Below are positions 25,303 to 34,726 of a DNA stretch of 64,000 bases, in pieces. Below the pieces are notes generated by a model. The model had not been told where the DNA came from. It did no database searches and saw only the letters and a list, made by a program, of their open reading frames with translations. Made by a program: the position numbers and the translations under genes. Source of the DNA: Nonomuraea terrae (lineage in GTDB: Bacteria > Actinomycetota > Actinomycetes > Streptosporangiales > Streptosporangiaceae); the NCBI RefSeq assembly GCF_004348995.1, contig NZ_SMKQ01000013.1, positions 1-64,000 of the forward strand, given 5' to 3'. Numbering within the stretch: position 1 is the first letter of the stretch; each line of letters begins with the position of its first letter.

Positions 25303-26046
25303 ATGGACAAGTACAGCGACAAGAATGTAGTGATCACGGGCGGCGGCAGCGGCATGGGGTTCGCGATGGCGAAACTGCTGGTGGACGGCGGAGCCCGCGT
25401 GGTGATCAACGGTCGTTCTCAGTCCACGCTCGACGCCGCGCGGGAGCGGCTCGGCAAGAACGTGGTGGCCGTGCGGGGCGATGTGGCCTCACTGCCCGAC
25501 CTTGATGCTCTGGCTGACCGGGTCAAGGGCGAACTCGGCACGATCGAGGCCCTGTTCGTCAACGCCGGCATCGCACCCCTCACGCCCTTCGAGTCGACGA
25601 CCGAGGAGATGTACGACGAGCTGTTCGCGATCAACGTCAAGGGCGCCTACTTCACCGTGCAGAAGCTGGCGCCGCTGCTGAGCACGGGCGCCGGCGTCGT
25701 CCTCACCACCTCGATCGCGAACGTCATCGGCATGCCGGAGATCAGTGTCTACGCGGCCGGCAAGGCGGCGCTGCGCTCGATGGCCCGCACCCTCTCCCGC
25801 GAGCTGCTTCCGCGCGGAATCCGTGTCAACGCGGTCAGCCCCGGTCCCATCGACACGGGAATCCTGGAGAACACGATGAGCGAGGAGGCCGCCGAGCAGT
25901 TCAAGGCGCAGCGGGTCGCGGACAATCCCATGCGGCGTTTCGGCACCCCCGACGAGGTCGCCAGGGCGGCAGCATTCCTCGCCTTCGACGCCACTTACAC
26001 CACCGGCGCCGAGCTCGTCGTGGACGGAGGCGCTACCCAGCTCTGA
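25303..26046 (+). CDS. SDR-family oxidoreductase
   Basis: This 247-residue classical SDR has VVITGGGSGMGFAMAK at residues 9-24, NAG at about 87, catalytic region TTSIANVIGMPEISVYAAGK and RVNAVSPGPIDTGIL. The C-terminal glycine-rich VVDGGATQL is typical. The start at 25303 was picked because upstream codons lack a ribosome-binding site and family similarity. Probably cotranscribed with its neighbours; the substrate is unknown. Confidence 0.92.
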   Translation: MDKYSDKNVVITGGGSGMGFAMAKLLVDGGARVVINGRSQSTLDAARERLGKNVVAVRGDVASLPDLDALADRVKGELGTIEALFVNAGIAPLTPFESTTEEMYDELFAINVKGAYFTVQKLAPLLSTGAGVVLTTSIANVIGMPEISVYAAGKAALRSMARTLSRELLPRGIRVNAVSPGPIDTGILENTMSEEAAEQFKAQRVADNPMRRFGTPDEVARAAAFLAFDATYTTGAELVVDGGATQL

Positions 26047-26103
26047 GCCGGCCCTGCCGTCCATGGGCTCAGGCCCGACCACGACCGAACGAGAGGTTTC
26101 ATC

Positions 26104-27123
26104 ATGACCGTCCAGGGATCGTCCGCCGTCGTTCTGCGCGCGCATCGTACGGATCTGGCCCAGCCGCCCAGCTCGTTGCTCGACGTGGTCACGCTTCCCC
26201 CGCAGGAGCCGGCCGCCGGCCAGGTGCGGGTGCGGAACCTGTTCCAGCAGGTGATCGCGGCGAGCGGCGACCTGATGTTCGAGACCACCCAGATCCCGGT
26301 GCCCACCTTCCGGGTCGGCGAGCCGATCTACGGCACCGCGATCGGCAAGGTCGTCGAGTCACGTGCCGACGACCTGCCGGTGGGAACCGTCGTGCTGCAC
26401 ATGTCGGGCTGGCGCGAGGAGAGCATCCTGGGGCCGGGCGAGGCGTTCCCCGTGCCCGACGGCGTCTTCCCCGGTCCCGAGTACCTGCTCAACCAGGGCG
26501 TGCCCGCCTACCATGGCATCGTCGACATCGCCGCCGTCGGTGAGGGGGACGTCGTCCTCGTCAGCGGAGCCGCCGGCGGCGTCGGGTCGATGGCCGCGCA
26601 GATCGCCAAGGCGCGTGGCGCCGCGTACGTCATCGGCATCGCCGGCGGACCCGAGAAGACCCGTTTCCTCGTCGAGAAGCTCGGCCTCGACGCCGCCATC
26701 GACTACCGCAACGAGGACCTCGACGACCGGCTCGCCAAGCTCGCCCCCGACGGGATCACCGCCTTCTTCGACACCATCGGCGGCTCCCCGTTCGAAGCAG
26801 CACTCCGGCACACGGCGTTCGGCGCCCGCTTCGCGCTGTGCGGCACCCTCGCCGGACAGGTCGGCGGAGGCGACGGCGGGCATCCCCGCCTCGACATCAT
26901 GACCGCGATCGTCCGCGAGGTGCAGATCCGGCCCTTCACCACCGGGCACACCCCCGACCAGGTCCAGGCCTGGAACACCCACTACGCCCAGTGGTACGCC
27001 GAAGGCCGGATCAGGTTCGCGCACACGCTCCTCGAAGGCACCCTCCAGCGCGCCATCACCGCCCAGGACGAGCTCCTCGCCGGAGTGCACCGCGGCAACG
27101 TCATCGTGCGGCTCGCCAGGTAG
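26104..27123 (+). CDS. NADP-dependent medium-chain (MDR) oxidoreductase
   Basis: This 339-residue zinc-independent MDR protein resembles leukotriene B4 12-hydroxydehydrogenase/CurA-type enoyl reductases. The nucleotide motif VLVSGAAGGVGSMAAQIAKA is at about 155, followed by GIAGGPEKTRFLVEKLG and DTIGGSPFEAAL. No zinc-binding Cys residues are present. It would reduce activated double bonds using NADPH. It is the third oxidoreductase in a row, with a convergent LysR gene downstream. Confidence 0.92.
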   Translation: MTVQGSSAVVLRAHRTDLAQPPSSLLDVVTLPPQEPAAGQVRVRNLFQQVIAASGDLMFETTQIPVPTFRVGEPIYGTAIGKVVESRADDLPVGTVVLHMSGWREESILGPGEAFPVPDGVFPGPEYLLNQGVPAYHGIVDIAAVGEGDVVLVSGAAGGVGSMAAQIAKARGAAYVIGIAGGPEKTRFLVEKLGLDAAIDYRNEDLDDRLAKLAPDGITAFFDTIGGSPFEAALRHTAFGARFALCGTLAGQVGGGDGGHPRLDIMTAIVREVQIRPFTTGHTPDQVQAWNTHYAQWYAEGRIRFAHTLLEGTLQRAITAQDELLAGVHRGNVIVRLAR

Positions 27124-27201
27124 GCGAGCCGCAGCTCGTCGGAGAACGGGTCATCGGGCGAAGACCACTGCACCGGCGGCCCGGCACTCCCTTTGCGGCC
27201 G

Positions 27202-28098
27202 TCAGGACACCGGTGAGAAGGAGGCGGTATTGTACCAGGCCTCCTGACGCAGGAGTTCGAGCAGGGCCGTCTCCGCCGGGCCCGCGGCGGCCCGGACCAC
27301 CGCGATGACGGGCTGGGACACGACCGGGAACACCGGGCGAACGAGGTGCTCGTGACCGGGGGGCACCGCGGAGGCCGGGACGAGCGTCACCCCCAGCCCG
27401 TGAGCGGCCCAGCGCACGGCCGTCGCCGTCTGGGACACGCGGGCGACCGTGGTCGGGGTCAGCTCGTTGTCCCGCAGCACGTTCAGCAGCACGCCGTCGA
27501 GTGCGCTTTCGCGGTCGAACCTCACCCACGGCTCCCCCTCCAATTCGCGCAGCTCGACCCGGTCCGCGGCGAGCTGCCGGTGCCCGGCGCCCAGCACCAC
27601 GACGAACTCCTCGTCGCCGAGGTGGTGGGCGTCGGCGGGGGACCGCTCGCACGCCGCCATCAGGGCGAGGTCCAGCACCCCCCGGCGGCACAGCCGCTCC
27701 AGCTCGGCGGAGCTCGGCTCCTCGAAGACGGTGACCTCCAGCCGCGGGAAGCGGCGACGCAACGCGCCCAGCGCGCCAGGCAACTGCCGCGTGCCGAAGC
27801 CCATCTGCGCCGCGACCACCAGCTCGCCCACCAACTCCTCGGCACCGGCTCGCGCCGTCGCCCTCGCCCGCCGCGACGCGCTCACCGCGACCTCCGCCTC
27901 CCGCAGGAACGCGCGGCCGACCACGGTGGGCACCAGTCCGGTCGGCGTGCGGGTGAACAGTTTCACGCCGAGTTCCCGCTCCAGGCCGCGGATCTGCTGG
28001 GACACCGACGGTTGAGCGACGTGCAGCAGCTCCGCCGCCGCCGTCACCGAGCCCTGCTCGGCGACGGCCAGGGCGTACTCGAACTGACGAAGGCTCAT
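27202..28098 (-). CDS. LysR-family transcriptional regulator
   Basis: This 298-residue LysR protein has an N-terminal winged HTH (residues 1-60: LRQFEYALAVAEQGSVTAAA then LHVAQPSVSQQIRGLERELG) and a periplasmic-binding-like effector domain. It converges with the oxidoreductase run and is divergent from the DUF1062 gene 430 bases away. No clear T-N11-A palindrome could be chosen upstream, so its targets are open. Confidence 0.93.
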   Translation of the reverse strand: MSLRQFEYALAVAEQGSVTAAAELLHVAQPSVSQQIRGLERELGVKLFTRTPTGLVPTVVGRAFLREAEVAVSASRRARATARAGAEELVGELVVAAQMGFGTRQLPGALGALRRRFPRLEVTVFEEPSSAELERLCRRGVLDLALMAACERSPADAHHLGDEEFVVVLGAGHRQLAADRVELRELEGEPWVRFDRESALDGVLLNVLRDNELTPTTVARVSQTATAVRWAAHGLGVTLVPASAVPPGHEHLVRPVFPVVSQPVIAVVRAAAGPAETALLELLRQEAWYNTASFSPVS

Positions 28099-28529
28099 CG
28101 GCTCCCGTCTCCTCCCTGCGATGGACCGCGGTCCACCTCGTCGTCATCGTCGTCATCGCGTAAGTCAGCCGGTGCAACGCGAGGAGGATCGGAACTGATT
28201 CCTGCGTCAGCACCGAAGCGGGCCGGACCGCGCGATGCACTCGGGCCATCCGGTTACGGACTTGCTGGGGTGAGCTCAAGCGACAGGGCCACCGCCGCCG
28301 GAAAACCGATTGAGCCTTGCTTCCGCGTTCCCGTAGGTTGCCTGCGGCACCGTCGTAGTGAGGACAGAGGACAAACCGCGTGACCCCGCCTGCTCTTCAG
28401 ATCTGACACCTTCTTCCGCTCACCTTCAAGCCGACCCTCTCGTCGGCTCTGACGGGCTGCCCGTGTGCGCCCGGTCATCCAGCGTTCGAGGCCGCGCGCA
28501 ATCGGTCTCGTGTCAGGTCTAGAGAGATC
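28099..28529. other. 431-base divergent intergenic region
   Basis: The region lies between the LysR start and the DUF1062 gene. No protein family or RNA gene was recognised. An AGAGAG-type ribosome-binding site precedes the ATG at 28530. It should contain both promoters. Confidence 0.5.
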
Positions 28530-29090
28530 ATGTCTTCACAACCTCATACTGTGCTGCCCTGGGTCGTTCGTCGGACCCGGCTGCCGCTGCTGTCGTTGCG
28601 ATGCGTGGACTGCCGGTCGGAGTCGGCCACCACCGGCGAGGGCAGATTCCGCGTCAACGCCAACCGCAAGCTGCTGGACGTGTGGCTGCTGGTCCGCTGC
28701 GTGTCCTGCGATCGGACGAGCAAGCTCACCGTGCACGAGCGAACGCCGGTCAGCTCCTTCGATCCGGCCGAGCTCGACGGCTACCACGCCAACGATCCGG
28801 AGCTGGTGGCGTCCAGGTTGTTGGATCCGCTGCTCGCCCGGCGCAACCGCTTCACCCTGGACTGGAAGGGGGCCTGGCGGCTGGACACCCCGTCGGCATG
28901 GCTCGACGAGGCATGGCCGGTCCAGGTGGAGGTCGTTTTCGAGGATTCGGTGCCGCTGCGCCCGGAGCGGCTCGTCGCGCAGGGGCTCGGCCTCAGCAGG
29001 AACGAGGTGCTGCGCCGGATCAAGTGCGACATTCCGCTGCGCCGTCCGACGAGCTCCGGGTTCACCTTCACCGTGATGGCCGGGGACTAG
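28530..29090 (+). CDS. DUF1062 domain protein
   Basis: This 186-residue protein of unknown function has two Cys-x2-Cys knuckles, CVDC at about 26-29 and CVSC at about 57-60. They flank the conserved RVNANRKLLDVWLLVRC stretch of DUF1062, suggesting one zinc ribbon. The C-terminal part contains LGLSRNEVLRRIKCDIPLRR, a helix-turn-helix-like segment. It is transcribed alone. Confidence 0.8.
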   Translation: MSSQPHTVLPWVVRRTRLPLLSLRCVDCRSESATTGEGRFRVNANRKLLDVWLLVRCVSCDRTSKLTVHERTPVSSFDPAELDGYHANDPELVASRLLDPLLARRNRFTLDWKGAWRLDTPSAWLDEAWPVQVEVVFEDSVPLRPERLVAQGLGLSRNEVLRRIKCDIPLRRPTSSGFTFTVMAGD

Positions 29091-29295
29091 CGAGGACGTA
29101 GCCGCGGCGCGCGATCCCCTCAACCATCCGTGCGAAATACGCCCCGTCCAGCGGCGGCTCCGGTGGCATGGAGCCACCGCTGGACCGGCCACGGTGTGCG
29201 CGGAGCGGGCCGCCATCACCGCCCTGATGGACGCATGCGTCGACCAACGTCTGTACGTAGTCGTCGAGGCAGCCTTCCGATGGTCTGCCGGTCGC

Positions 29296-30723
29296 TCATG
29301 CGGTTGGACCTTCGGCTACGGGGCGATGAACCGTCCGGGGCAGCAGGGCCATCAGCCCCACCAGTGCGGCGGCGGCCGGGGCGTCCCAGAACAGCACGTC
29401 GGGAATCGCCGCGGCGGTCACTGCGGGGGTCGCGACGCGGTTCACGAGTTCGCGGGAGAGAAGCATGCCGAAGACGGCCACGCCGAAGGAGAGACCCAGA
29501 CCACGGACGGACACCACGGCGGAGGTCACCGCGGCCAGATCCGCCGGGGAAGCGGCGTTCTGCGCGATGACCACCAGGTTCTGCATCAGCAGTCCGAAGC
29601 CGACGCCCAGCACCGCGAGCTCCGCGGCGAGCACGACGTAGGGAGTGTCCGGGGTGAGCCGGCTCAGCAGCGTGAATGCCAGCACCACGATCGCCGATCC
29701 GGCGATGAGGTACGGCTTGAAGCGGCCGCTCTCGCCGATGCGGGCACCGGCGAGCGAGGAGACCGCCATGAACGTCAGGACATAGGGGTTGAGCGCCAGG
29801 CCCGCCTGGGTGGCGCCCATGCCGTACGCGGCCTGCAGATAGGTGGGCAGGTAGACGATCGAGCCCCCGAGCAGCGCGCCCAGCAGCGCGGTGGCGGGCA
29901 GCGCCACCCGCAGGACGGGATCGGCGAAGAGCCGCAGCGGCAGCAGCGGGTTGGCCGCGCGGCGTTCCCACCACACGAACAGCGCCACCGGCAACACCGC
30001 CGCCCCGACCAGCGCGAGGATCACGCCAGAGTTCCACGTGTACGTGCGCACGCCCCATTCGGCCACCAGCAGCAGGCTCACCGTCGCGCCCGCGATCAGC
30101 ACGGCCCCCGGCAGGTCGACCCTGCTGTCCTCGCCCGCCTTGGGCAGTCGCAGCGCGAACGTGGTGAGCGCCATGCCGAGCAGGCCGAGCGGCAGGTTGA
30201 CGTAGAAGATCCAGCGCCAGCCCCAGGCGTCGGTGATGGCGCCACCGGCGAGCGGCCCGCCCACGCTGGCCAGGGCGAAGACACCGCCGGTGAAGCCCTG
30301 TACCTTGCCGCGCAGCCGCTGCGGGTACAGCTCCGACAGCGCGATCGTGGGCAGTACGAACAGCGCCCCGGCGCCGACGCCCTGCAGGGTTCTGGCGGCG
30401 ATCAGCTGGGGCGTCGTCTGGGCCGGGCCGCACAGGGCAGAGCCCGCGACGAAGACGGCGATGGCCGTGGTGAAGACCGTGCGACGGCCGAACCTGTCGC
30501 TGAGCCGGCCGTAGAGCGCCCCGATGGCGGTCGAGGCCAGCACGTAGGAGGTGACGATCCAGCCGATCGCGTTCATGTCGCCCAGGTCGGCGGCGATGTC
30601 CGGCAGGGCGATGGCGACCACGGTCTGGTCCAGGACCGACAGCAGCATGCCGATCAGCAGGCCGGCCGTGGCGAGCGGTACGTTGCTCGCCCGTACCGGA
30701 GTCTCTGTGAGGTTCGTCGACAC
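29296..30723 (-). CDS. DHA2-type MFS multidrug exporter
   Basis: This 475-residue transporter has about 14 membrane segments, as expected for the EmrB/QacA (DHA2) branch. Motif A GRLSDRFGRRTVF follows helix 2, and SVLDQTVVAIALPDIAADL marks helix 1. It would export drugs with proton exchange. It is divergent from a MerR regulator with a long-spacer promoter between them, so drug-inducible control is likely. Confidence 0.92.
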   Translation of the reverse strand: MSTNLTETPVRASNVPLATAGLLIGMLLSVLDQTVVAIALPDIAADLGDMNAIGWIVTSYVLASTAIGALYGRLSDRFGRRTVFTTAIAVFVAGSALCGPAQTTPQLIAARTLQGVGAGALFVLPTIALSELYPQRLRGKVQGFTGGVFALASVGGPLAGGAITDAWGWRWIFYVNLPLGLLGMALTTFALRLPKAGEDSRVDLPGAVLIAGATVSLLLVAEWGVRTYTWNSGVILALVGAAVLPVALFVWWERRAANPLLPLRLFADPVLRVALPATALLGALLGGSIVYLPTYLQAAYGMGATQAGLALNPYVLTFMAVSSLAGARIGESGRFKPYLIAGSAIVVLAFTLLSRLTPDTPYVVLAAELAVLGVGFGLLMQNLVVIAQNAASPADLAAVTSAVVSVRGLGLSFGVAVFGMLLSRELVNRVATPAVTAAAIPDVLFWDAPAAAALVGLMALLPRTVHRPVAEGPTA

Positions 30724-30821
30724 CGCGGCCTCAGCCCGCCGCCTGCGCGGTCAGGTCGGCGGCTGGGCCGCCGTCGACGATGACGGCGTCGTACATGTCT
30801 GCCTCCGTGAGCAGTGATCGC

Positions 30822-30852
30822 TTGACGTGGAGGCAAGTCTGCATGTTAATGT
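30822..30852 (+). promoter_or_regulatory. MerR-type promoter with long spacer
   Basis: TTGACG (30822-30827) and TAATGT (30847-30852) are 19 bases apart, the stretched spacing typical of MerR-activated promoters. The near-palindrome CTTGAC-N5-GGCAAG overlaps the -35 and spacer. The promoter lies just before the MerR start, 99 bases from the divergent MFS start. Confidence 0.6.
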
Positions 30853-30856
30853 CAAC

Positions 30857-31285
30857 ATGAAGTCAAGTGATTCGATGCGGATCGGGGAACTCGCCGAGCG
30901 GTTCGGCCTGGCCCCGCACGTCCTGCGGCATTGGGAGGCCATGGGCCTGCTGGCCCCCGCCGCCAGGGTCAACGGCCGCCGCCGCTACACGCACGACCAC
31001 CTCATCCGCGTGATGACCATCATTCGCGCCAAAGCGGCGGGGATGAGCCTGGAGCAGATCCGCGAGATCCTCACCAGCTCCGGCCAGGCCGAGCGGCGTA
31101 CACTCCTCCAGCGGCACCACGCGGAACTGGAACGCAGACTTCAGGAGATATCGGCTTCGAAGGCGCTGATCGAACACCTCATGCGATGCACGGCCGACGA
31201 CTTCACCCAATGCCCCACCTACCGCCGCATAGCTGAGACCCCGACCGCACTCCAAGGCCTGCACGCGAGCGACTGCGTGATCTGA
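30857..31285 (+). CDS. MerR-family transcriptional regulator
   Basis: This 142-residue protein has an N-terminal MerR winged helix (MRIGELAERFGLAPHVLRHW), then a coiled-coil dimerization helix and a C-terminal CTADDFTQCPTYRR segment with two cysteines. The start could be the ATG at 30857 or the one at 30875 (MRIGEL); the first would make a nearly leaderless mRNA from the long-spacer promoter. It probably controls the divergent MFS exporter. Confidence 0.9.
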   Translation: MKSSDSMRIGELAERFGLAPHVLRHWEAMGLLAPAARVNGRRRYTHDHLIRVMTIIRAKAAGMSLEQIREILTSSGQAERRTLLQRHHAELERRLQEISASKALIEHLMRCTADDFTQCPTYRRIAETPTALQGLHASDCVI

Positions 31286-31787
31286 ACGGTGCCCTCATCG
31301 CCCTGCTGGAGAGATTCACGCTGGGGGAGTGGTGGCCAGTCCGGTCCGGTCGCGGGGTGTACGAGGGTGACGCCGGCCTTGGGGCCGGCCGCGCGGAGCC
31401 GCGGCGGACCGCGGCTGCGTTGGCGTGGCGGGTTCGTCGGTCTCGCCATGGTGGCGAGAGGGAGGGCAGCCAGTATCCGCGCGGAGCGTGTGCAGGGGCG
31501 TCGACGGCGGCGTCGTGGGTGAGAAGTTCTCCGACTGAGGCGCTCAAGTAAATCTACAATGTAAAGGGCGGGGCTGAATACAGCCGTACCGCAACGGGCT
31601 TCGCCCGTACAACTTCAACAACAACACCAAGGATCGAAGGGCTCGGGAACGGTGGACGTTTTCCTGGTTCTCCTGGTGACCGCACGAATGTGCGACGGGT
31701 CTGGGCGGGATCGGCTGAGTTCACCAGAACCGCCCGTCCGGGCAGCGGCCGGTCACCCCTCGCCCCAGTGCTGCAGGCCGAAAAGGC
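31286..31787. other. Intergenic region without a recognised gene
   Basis: About 500 bases between the MerR gene and the terminator of the peptidase gene. No family-like frame was found on either strand. One short palindrome, TACA-A-TGTA at 31555-31563, lies in an AT-rich patch and resembles a BlaI/MecI-type half-operator pair, but no such regulator is nearby. Confidence 0.5.
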
Positions 31788-31822
31788 CGTCCCGGCCGGT
31801 GGAACAACCACCGGCCGGGACG
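31788..31822 (-). terminator. Terminator of the X-Pro peptidase gene
   Basis: CGTCCCGGCCGGTGG (31788-31802) pairs perfectly with 31808-31822 around the loop AACAA. It starts 36 bases after the peptidase stop codon (31858). Confidence 0.85.
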
Positions 31823-31857
31823 TTGGGGAAGGATCGGAGGCGATTCGGCAGGGCTGG

Positions 31858-33765
31858 TCAGAGACCGGCCCTGCGCGCGGCCTGTTGCCCGCCGACCAGC
31901 GGCAACTGGAAGTTGCTGATCTTGGTCGTCACGCTGATGTTCGCCCGGGTCTGGTCAGCGACGCTGGAGTAGCTGCGGTAGCTGCCGACCACGATCAGAC
32001 CGAGCCGGTGGCCCGGCGCGAACACGTGGTCGACCGGCAGCAACGGCAGGTTGAAGTCGTACTTCTCACCCGGGACGAGCGGCTCAGGAGTGGTGAGCGA
32101 GTTCCGGTTGAGCGCGTCCATGACGCCCTTGCTGATTCGCTCCCGGTCGCTGGTCATGATGTTCTTCGCCGTCTGCTTGTAGCAGGCGTCGTCGCTCGGG
32201 CTGCTCTCGCCCCAGCAGTCCTCGGTGGTCAGCGTCCTGATGCCCTCGCCGGAGGTCTCCCAGCTGACCCTGGTCTGCGGGCCGTAGTCGACCAGGACGG
32301 CGCCGAAGTTGGTGTCGGTCTGGTCCGCCGAGGCGTTCAGCCGTACGACGGGGGTGCCGGAGACGTGCAGCGGCTCGGTGAGCGGTTCGGTGAGGAACAC
32401 CAGCCGGTTCGGTCCGACGTTGGAGGTGTCGCTGACCATCTGGGTCTCGGTCTGGGTGGGGTTGTCCTGGAAGATGAGGTCGGCGGGGTGTCCCTTGGCG
32501 TGCTTCACCGACAGGCCGGTGGGGCCGCCGGCGACCTCGGCGGGCTGGAACCAGAGGTTGGTCTTCTTCGCGCCGGGGACCGGCCAGTCGCGGTAGGACT
32601 CGAAGACGTCCGGTGCCCGTTCGATGTCGACCCGGGGCTCCTTCATGATCTTGTTGGGTACGCCCTGCAGCCAGTTGTCGAACCATCGGTGCAACGTGTC
32701 CACCCATGCCGTGCGGCGGAAGTCGAACGGGTCGACGTGCCCTTCCTGCGCGAGCAGCAGCTTGCGCGGCACGTTGTGCTTGGCGAGCTCGGTCCAGAAC
32801 TGGCTGAAGTGGTCGGGCCGTACGTTGTCGTCGTTGAGGCCGTGCACCATGAAGACGCTGGCCCGCACGTTCGCGGCGTCCTTGACGTAGTTGCGCTCCG
32901 CCCAGAACTCCGAGTAGTCGCCGGTGGCGTCGCCGTCCGCCGCGCTGATCTCGGCCCGTACCGGAGCGCAGTGCTCGCGCCGGTCGGGGTCGGTCACGGT
33001 GTTCGCGAGGCTTGCCACGTAGTGGTTGCCACGGGTCACGACGCCGTTCTTGCGGGTGTAGTCGTAGTAGTTCGACGGGCCGGCGATGTCGACGATGGTG
33101 CTGAGGCCCTCGACCCCGGTCACCGCCGTCGCGAGCGCCAGGTTGCCGTCGTAGGACTTGCCGATCATTCCGGTCTTGCCGTTGTGTCAGCCGGGGGAGG
33201 CGACCACGTTGCCGTCGGCGTCCCGCGCGGTGCCCCTGCCGTTCAGCCAGTCGATGGCGACCTTGGCGGACAGGTTGTCCGGTGTGCCGTTGGTGGTCGG
33301 GCAGCCGGTGGAGTTGTTGGTGCCCACCATGTCCAGCAGGGCGACGGCGTATCCACGGGGCACGAAGTAGTTGTCGTAGAACAGCGGCCACTTGTCGAGC
33401 AGGCCGTCGCCGTCGGTGTCCTGCTTGAGCTCGGATTCGTTGCCCCGGCCGAGCGTGGAGTAGTACGGGCTGGCGTCCATGATGACCGGTGCTTTCAGGC
33501 CCTGTTCGGTGGCCCGTGGACGCATGATGTCCACCGAGATCTGGTCGTTGACCCCGTCATGGTCGCTGTCGAAGGGGGCGTCCACCCAGACGTGTTCGCG
33601 GATCGCGTCGGCGTAGCCGAACACCGGTTGCGTGACGCCGTTCTCCACCACGATGCCGGGCCGGCTGTCGGCGGCGGCGAACGTGGTCTGGCCTTGTGAT
33701 ACGAGCAGTGACGCGGCGGCGATCAGGCCCATGCCGAGTGCCGTCCTGCGGCGTACCGGGCTCAT
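31858..33765 (-). pseudogene. Secreted Xaa-Pro dipeptidyl-peptidase (S15) interrupted by one TGA
   Basis: One continuous minus-strand frame of 635 codons encodes a secreted S15 X-Pro dipeptidyl-peptidase: signal peptide (MSPVRRRTALGMGLIAAASL to TTFA), N-terminal domain with DSDHDGVNDQISVDIMRP, nucleophile region GKTGMIGKSYDGNLA (Ser in GKSYDG), and later GLNDDNVRPDH and EGHVDPF with the Asp and His. A single TGA at 33187-33189 interrupts it after NVVASPG, exactly where the family has Trp (SPGWHNGKTG). No other damage is visible. TGG to TGA is one base change, so this may be a recent nonsense mutation, an assembly error or read-through. As written, the catalytic part would not be made from the upstream start. 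Confidence 0.85.
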
Positions 33766-33956
33766 GCGTGTTCCGCCGATGACGCGACTAACAGGGATAT
33801 CATGCGAGGAACCGTACAAATGACTGTTCTGCGGAGCACTGGTCGTTTGCCGGAAACGCGCGCCCTCGATTTCGACGGTTGACGAATCACGCAGCCGGGT
33901 GCCTGATCACCCGGACGGCGCACCACGCCGTGCAGTTGAAGGGTGCGATCTGGACA

Positions 33957-34628
33957 ATGCGACCTGACCAGCGTGAAGACACTGCGAACGCCGCCGCGCT
34001 GCGCGCCCGGCTCGGGCACGTCTACTGGATCGGTGGCGGGAGCGGCGCCGGCAAGTCGACCATCGCTCGTCGCATGGCGGCTCGGCACGGGTTGCGTCTC
34101 TACGCCACCGACGATGTGATGGCGGATCACGCCGGCCGGAGCACACCCGAGGAGTGTCCGTTCCTGAGCGAGTTCGCAGCGATGGACATGGACGAGCGAT
34201 GGGTGAATCGATCTCCGGAAGTCATGCTGGAGACGTTCCACTGGTTTCGGGGTGAGGGCTTCGGTCTGATCGTCGACGACCTCCTCCGCCTTCCGAGGGA
34301 ACCCGGTGTGGTCGTCGAGGGGTTCCGGCTGTTGCCACGTCTCGTGAAGCCACTCCTCGCCATGCCTGGTCACGCCGTTTGGCTCCTGCCGTCGCCCGAC
34401 TTCCGCCGGGCCGCCTTCGGCAGTCGAGGCTCGCTGTGGGAGATCGCCCGAAAGACCAGCGATCCAGCAAGGGCACTGCGCAACCTTCTCGTCCGCGATC
34501 AGCTGTTCACGGAACGTCTCCATGAGGAAGCGCAACGTCTCGAACTCGACGTCATCGAGGTCGACACCACGATGACGGAGGATGACCTGGCCGAGCGAGT
34601 GATGGCAGCGTTCGGACTCCGGGGCTGA
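33957..34628 (+). CDS. P-loop ATP-binding protein (kinase-like)
   Basis: This 223-residue P-loop protein has Walker A WIGGGSGAGKSTIARRMA at about residue 24, followed by YATDDVM, and a C-terminal DVIEVDTTMTEDDLAERVMA helix. The layout resembles small nucleoside/shikimate-kinase-like or zeta-toxin-like phosphotransferases. No antitoxin partner is visible. The start at 33957 was chosen over one 26 codons earlier whose extra residues look non-coding. It stands alone, with a hairpin after its stop. Confidence 0.75.
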   Translation: MRPDQREDTANAAALRARLGHVYWIGGGSGAGKSTIARRMAARHGLRLYATDDVMADHAGRSTPEECPFLSEFAAMDMDERWVNRSPEVMLETFHWFRGEGFGLIVDDLLRLPREPGVVVEGFRLLPRLVKPLLAMPGHAVWLLPSPDFRRAAFGSRGSLWEIARKTSDPARALRNLLVRDQLFTERLHEEAQRLELDVIEVDTTMTEDDLAERVMAAFGLRG

Positions 34629-34655
34629 GCTCGAGGAGGGTCTCGCACCTCAGCC
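34623..34655. terminator. Hairpin between convergent genes
   Basis: GGCTGAG (34623-34629) pairs with CTCAGCC (34649-34655), with an inner CGAG/CTCG pairing. It overlaps the stop of the P-loop gene and lies before the end of the convergent SDR gene. The signal is modest. Confidence 0.45.
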
Positions 34656-34726
34656 GACCCGAGCCGCCTCGGCAACGTGGCCTTCGCCGCACCGAACTGC
34701 GACACCAGCGGGAACGTGACCGCCTG

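Noticed and set aside
31555-31563. BlaI/MecI operator TACA-A-TGTA
   Set aside because: A single nine-base site without a BlaI/MecI gene or target nearby; could be chance in an AT-rich patch.
31690-33699. 669-codon plus-strand frame opposite the X-Pro peptidase
   Set aside because: Shadow of high-GC third-position bias in the peptidase gene; the residue pattern (many Val-Asp-Gly repeats) lacks any motif.
33957-34628. Zeta-type toxin with antitoxin
   Set aside because: A P-loop is present, but no small antitoxin gene is adjacent and the core motifs beyond Walker A are not diagnostic.
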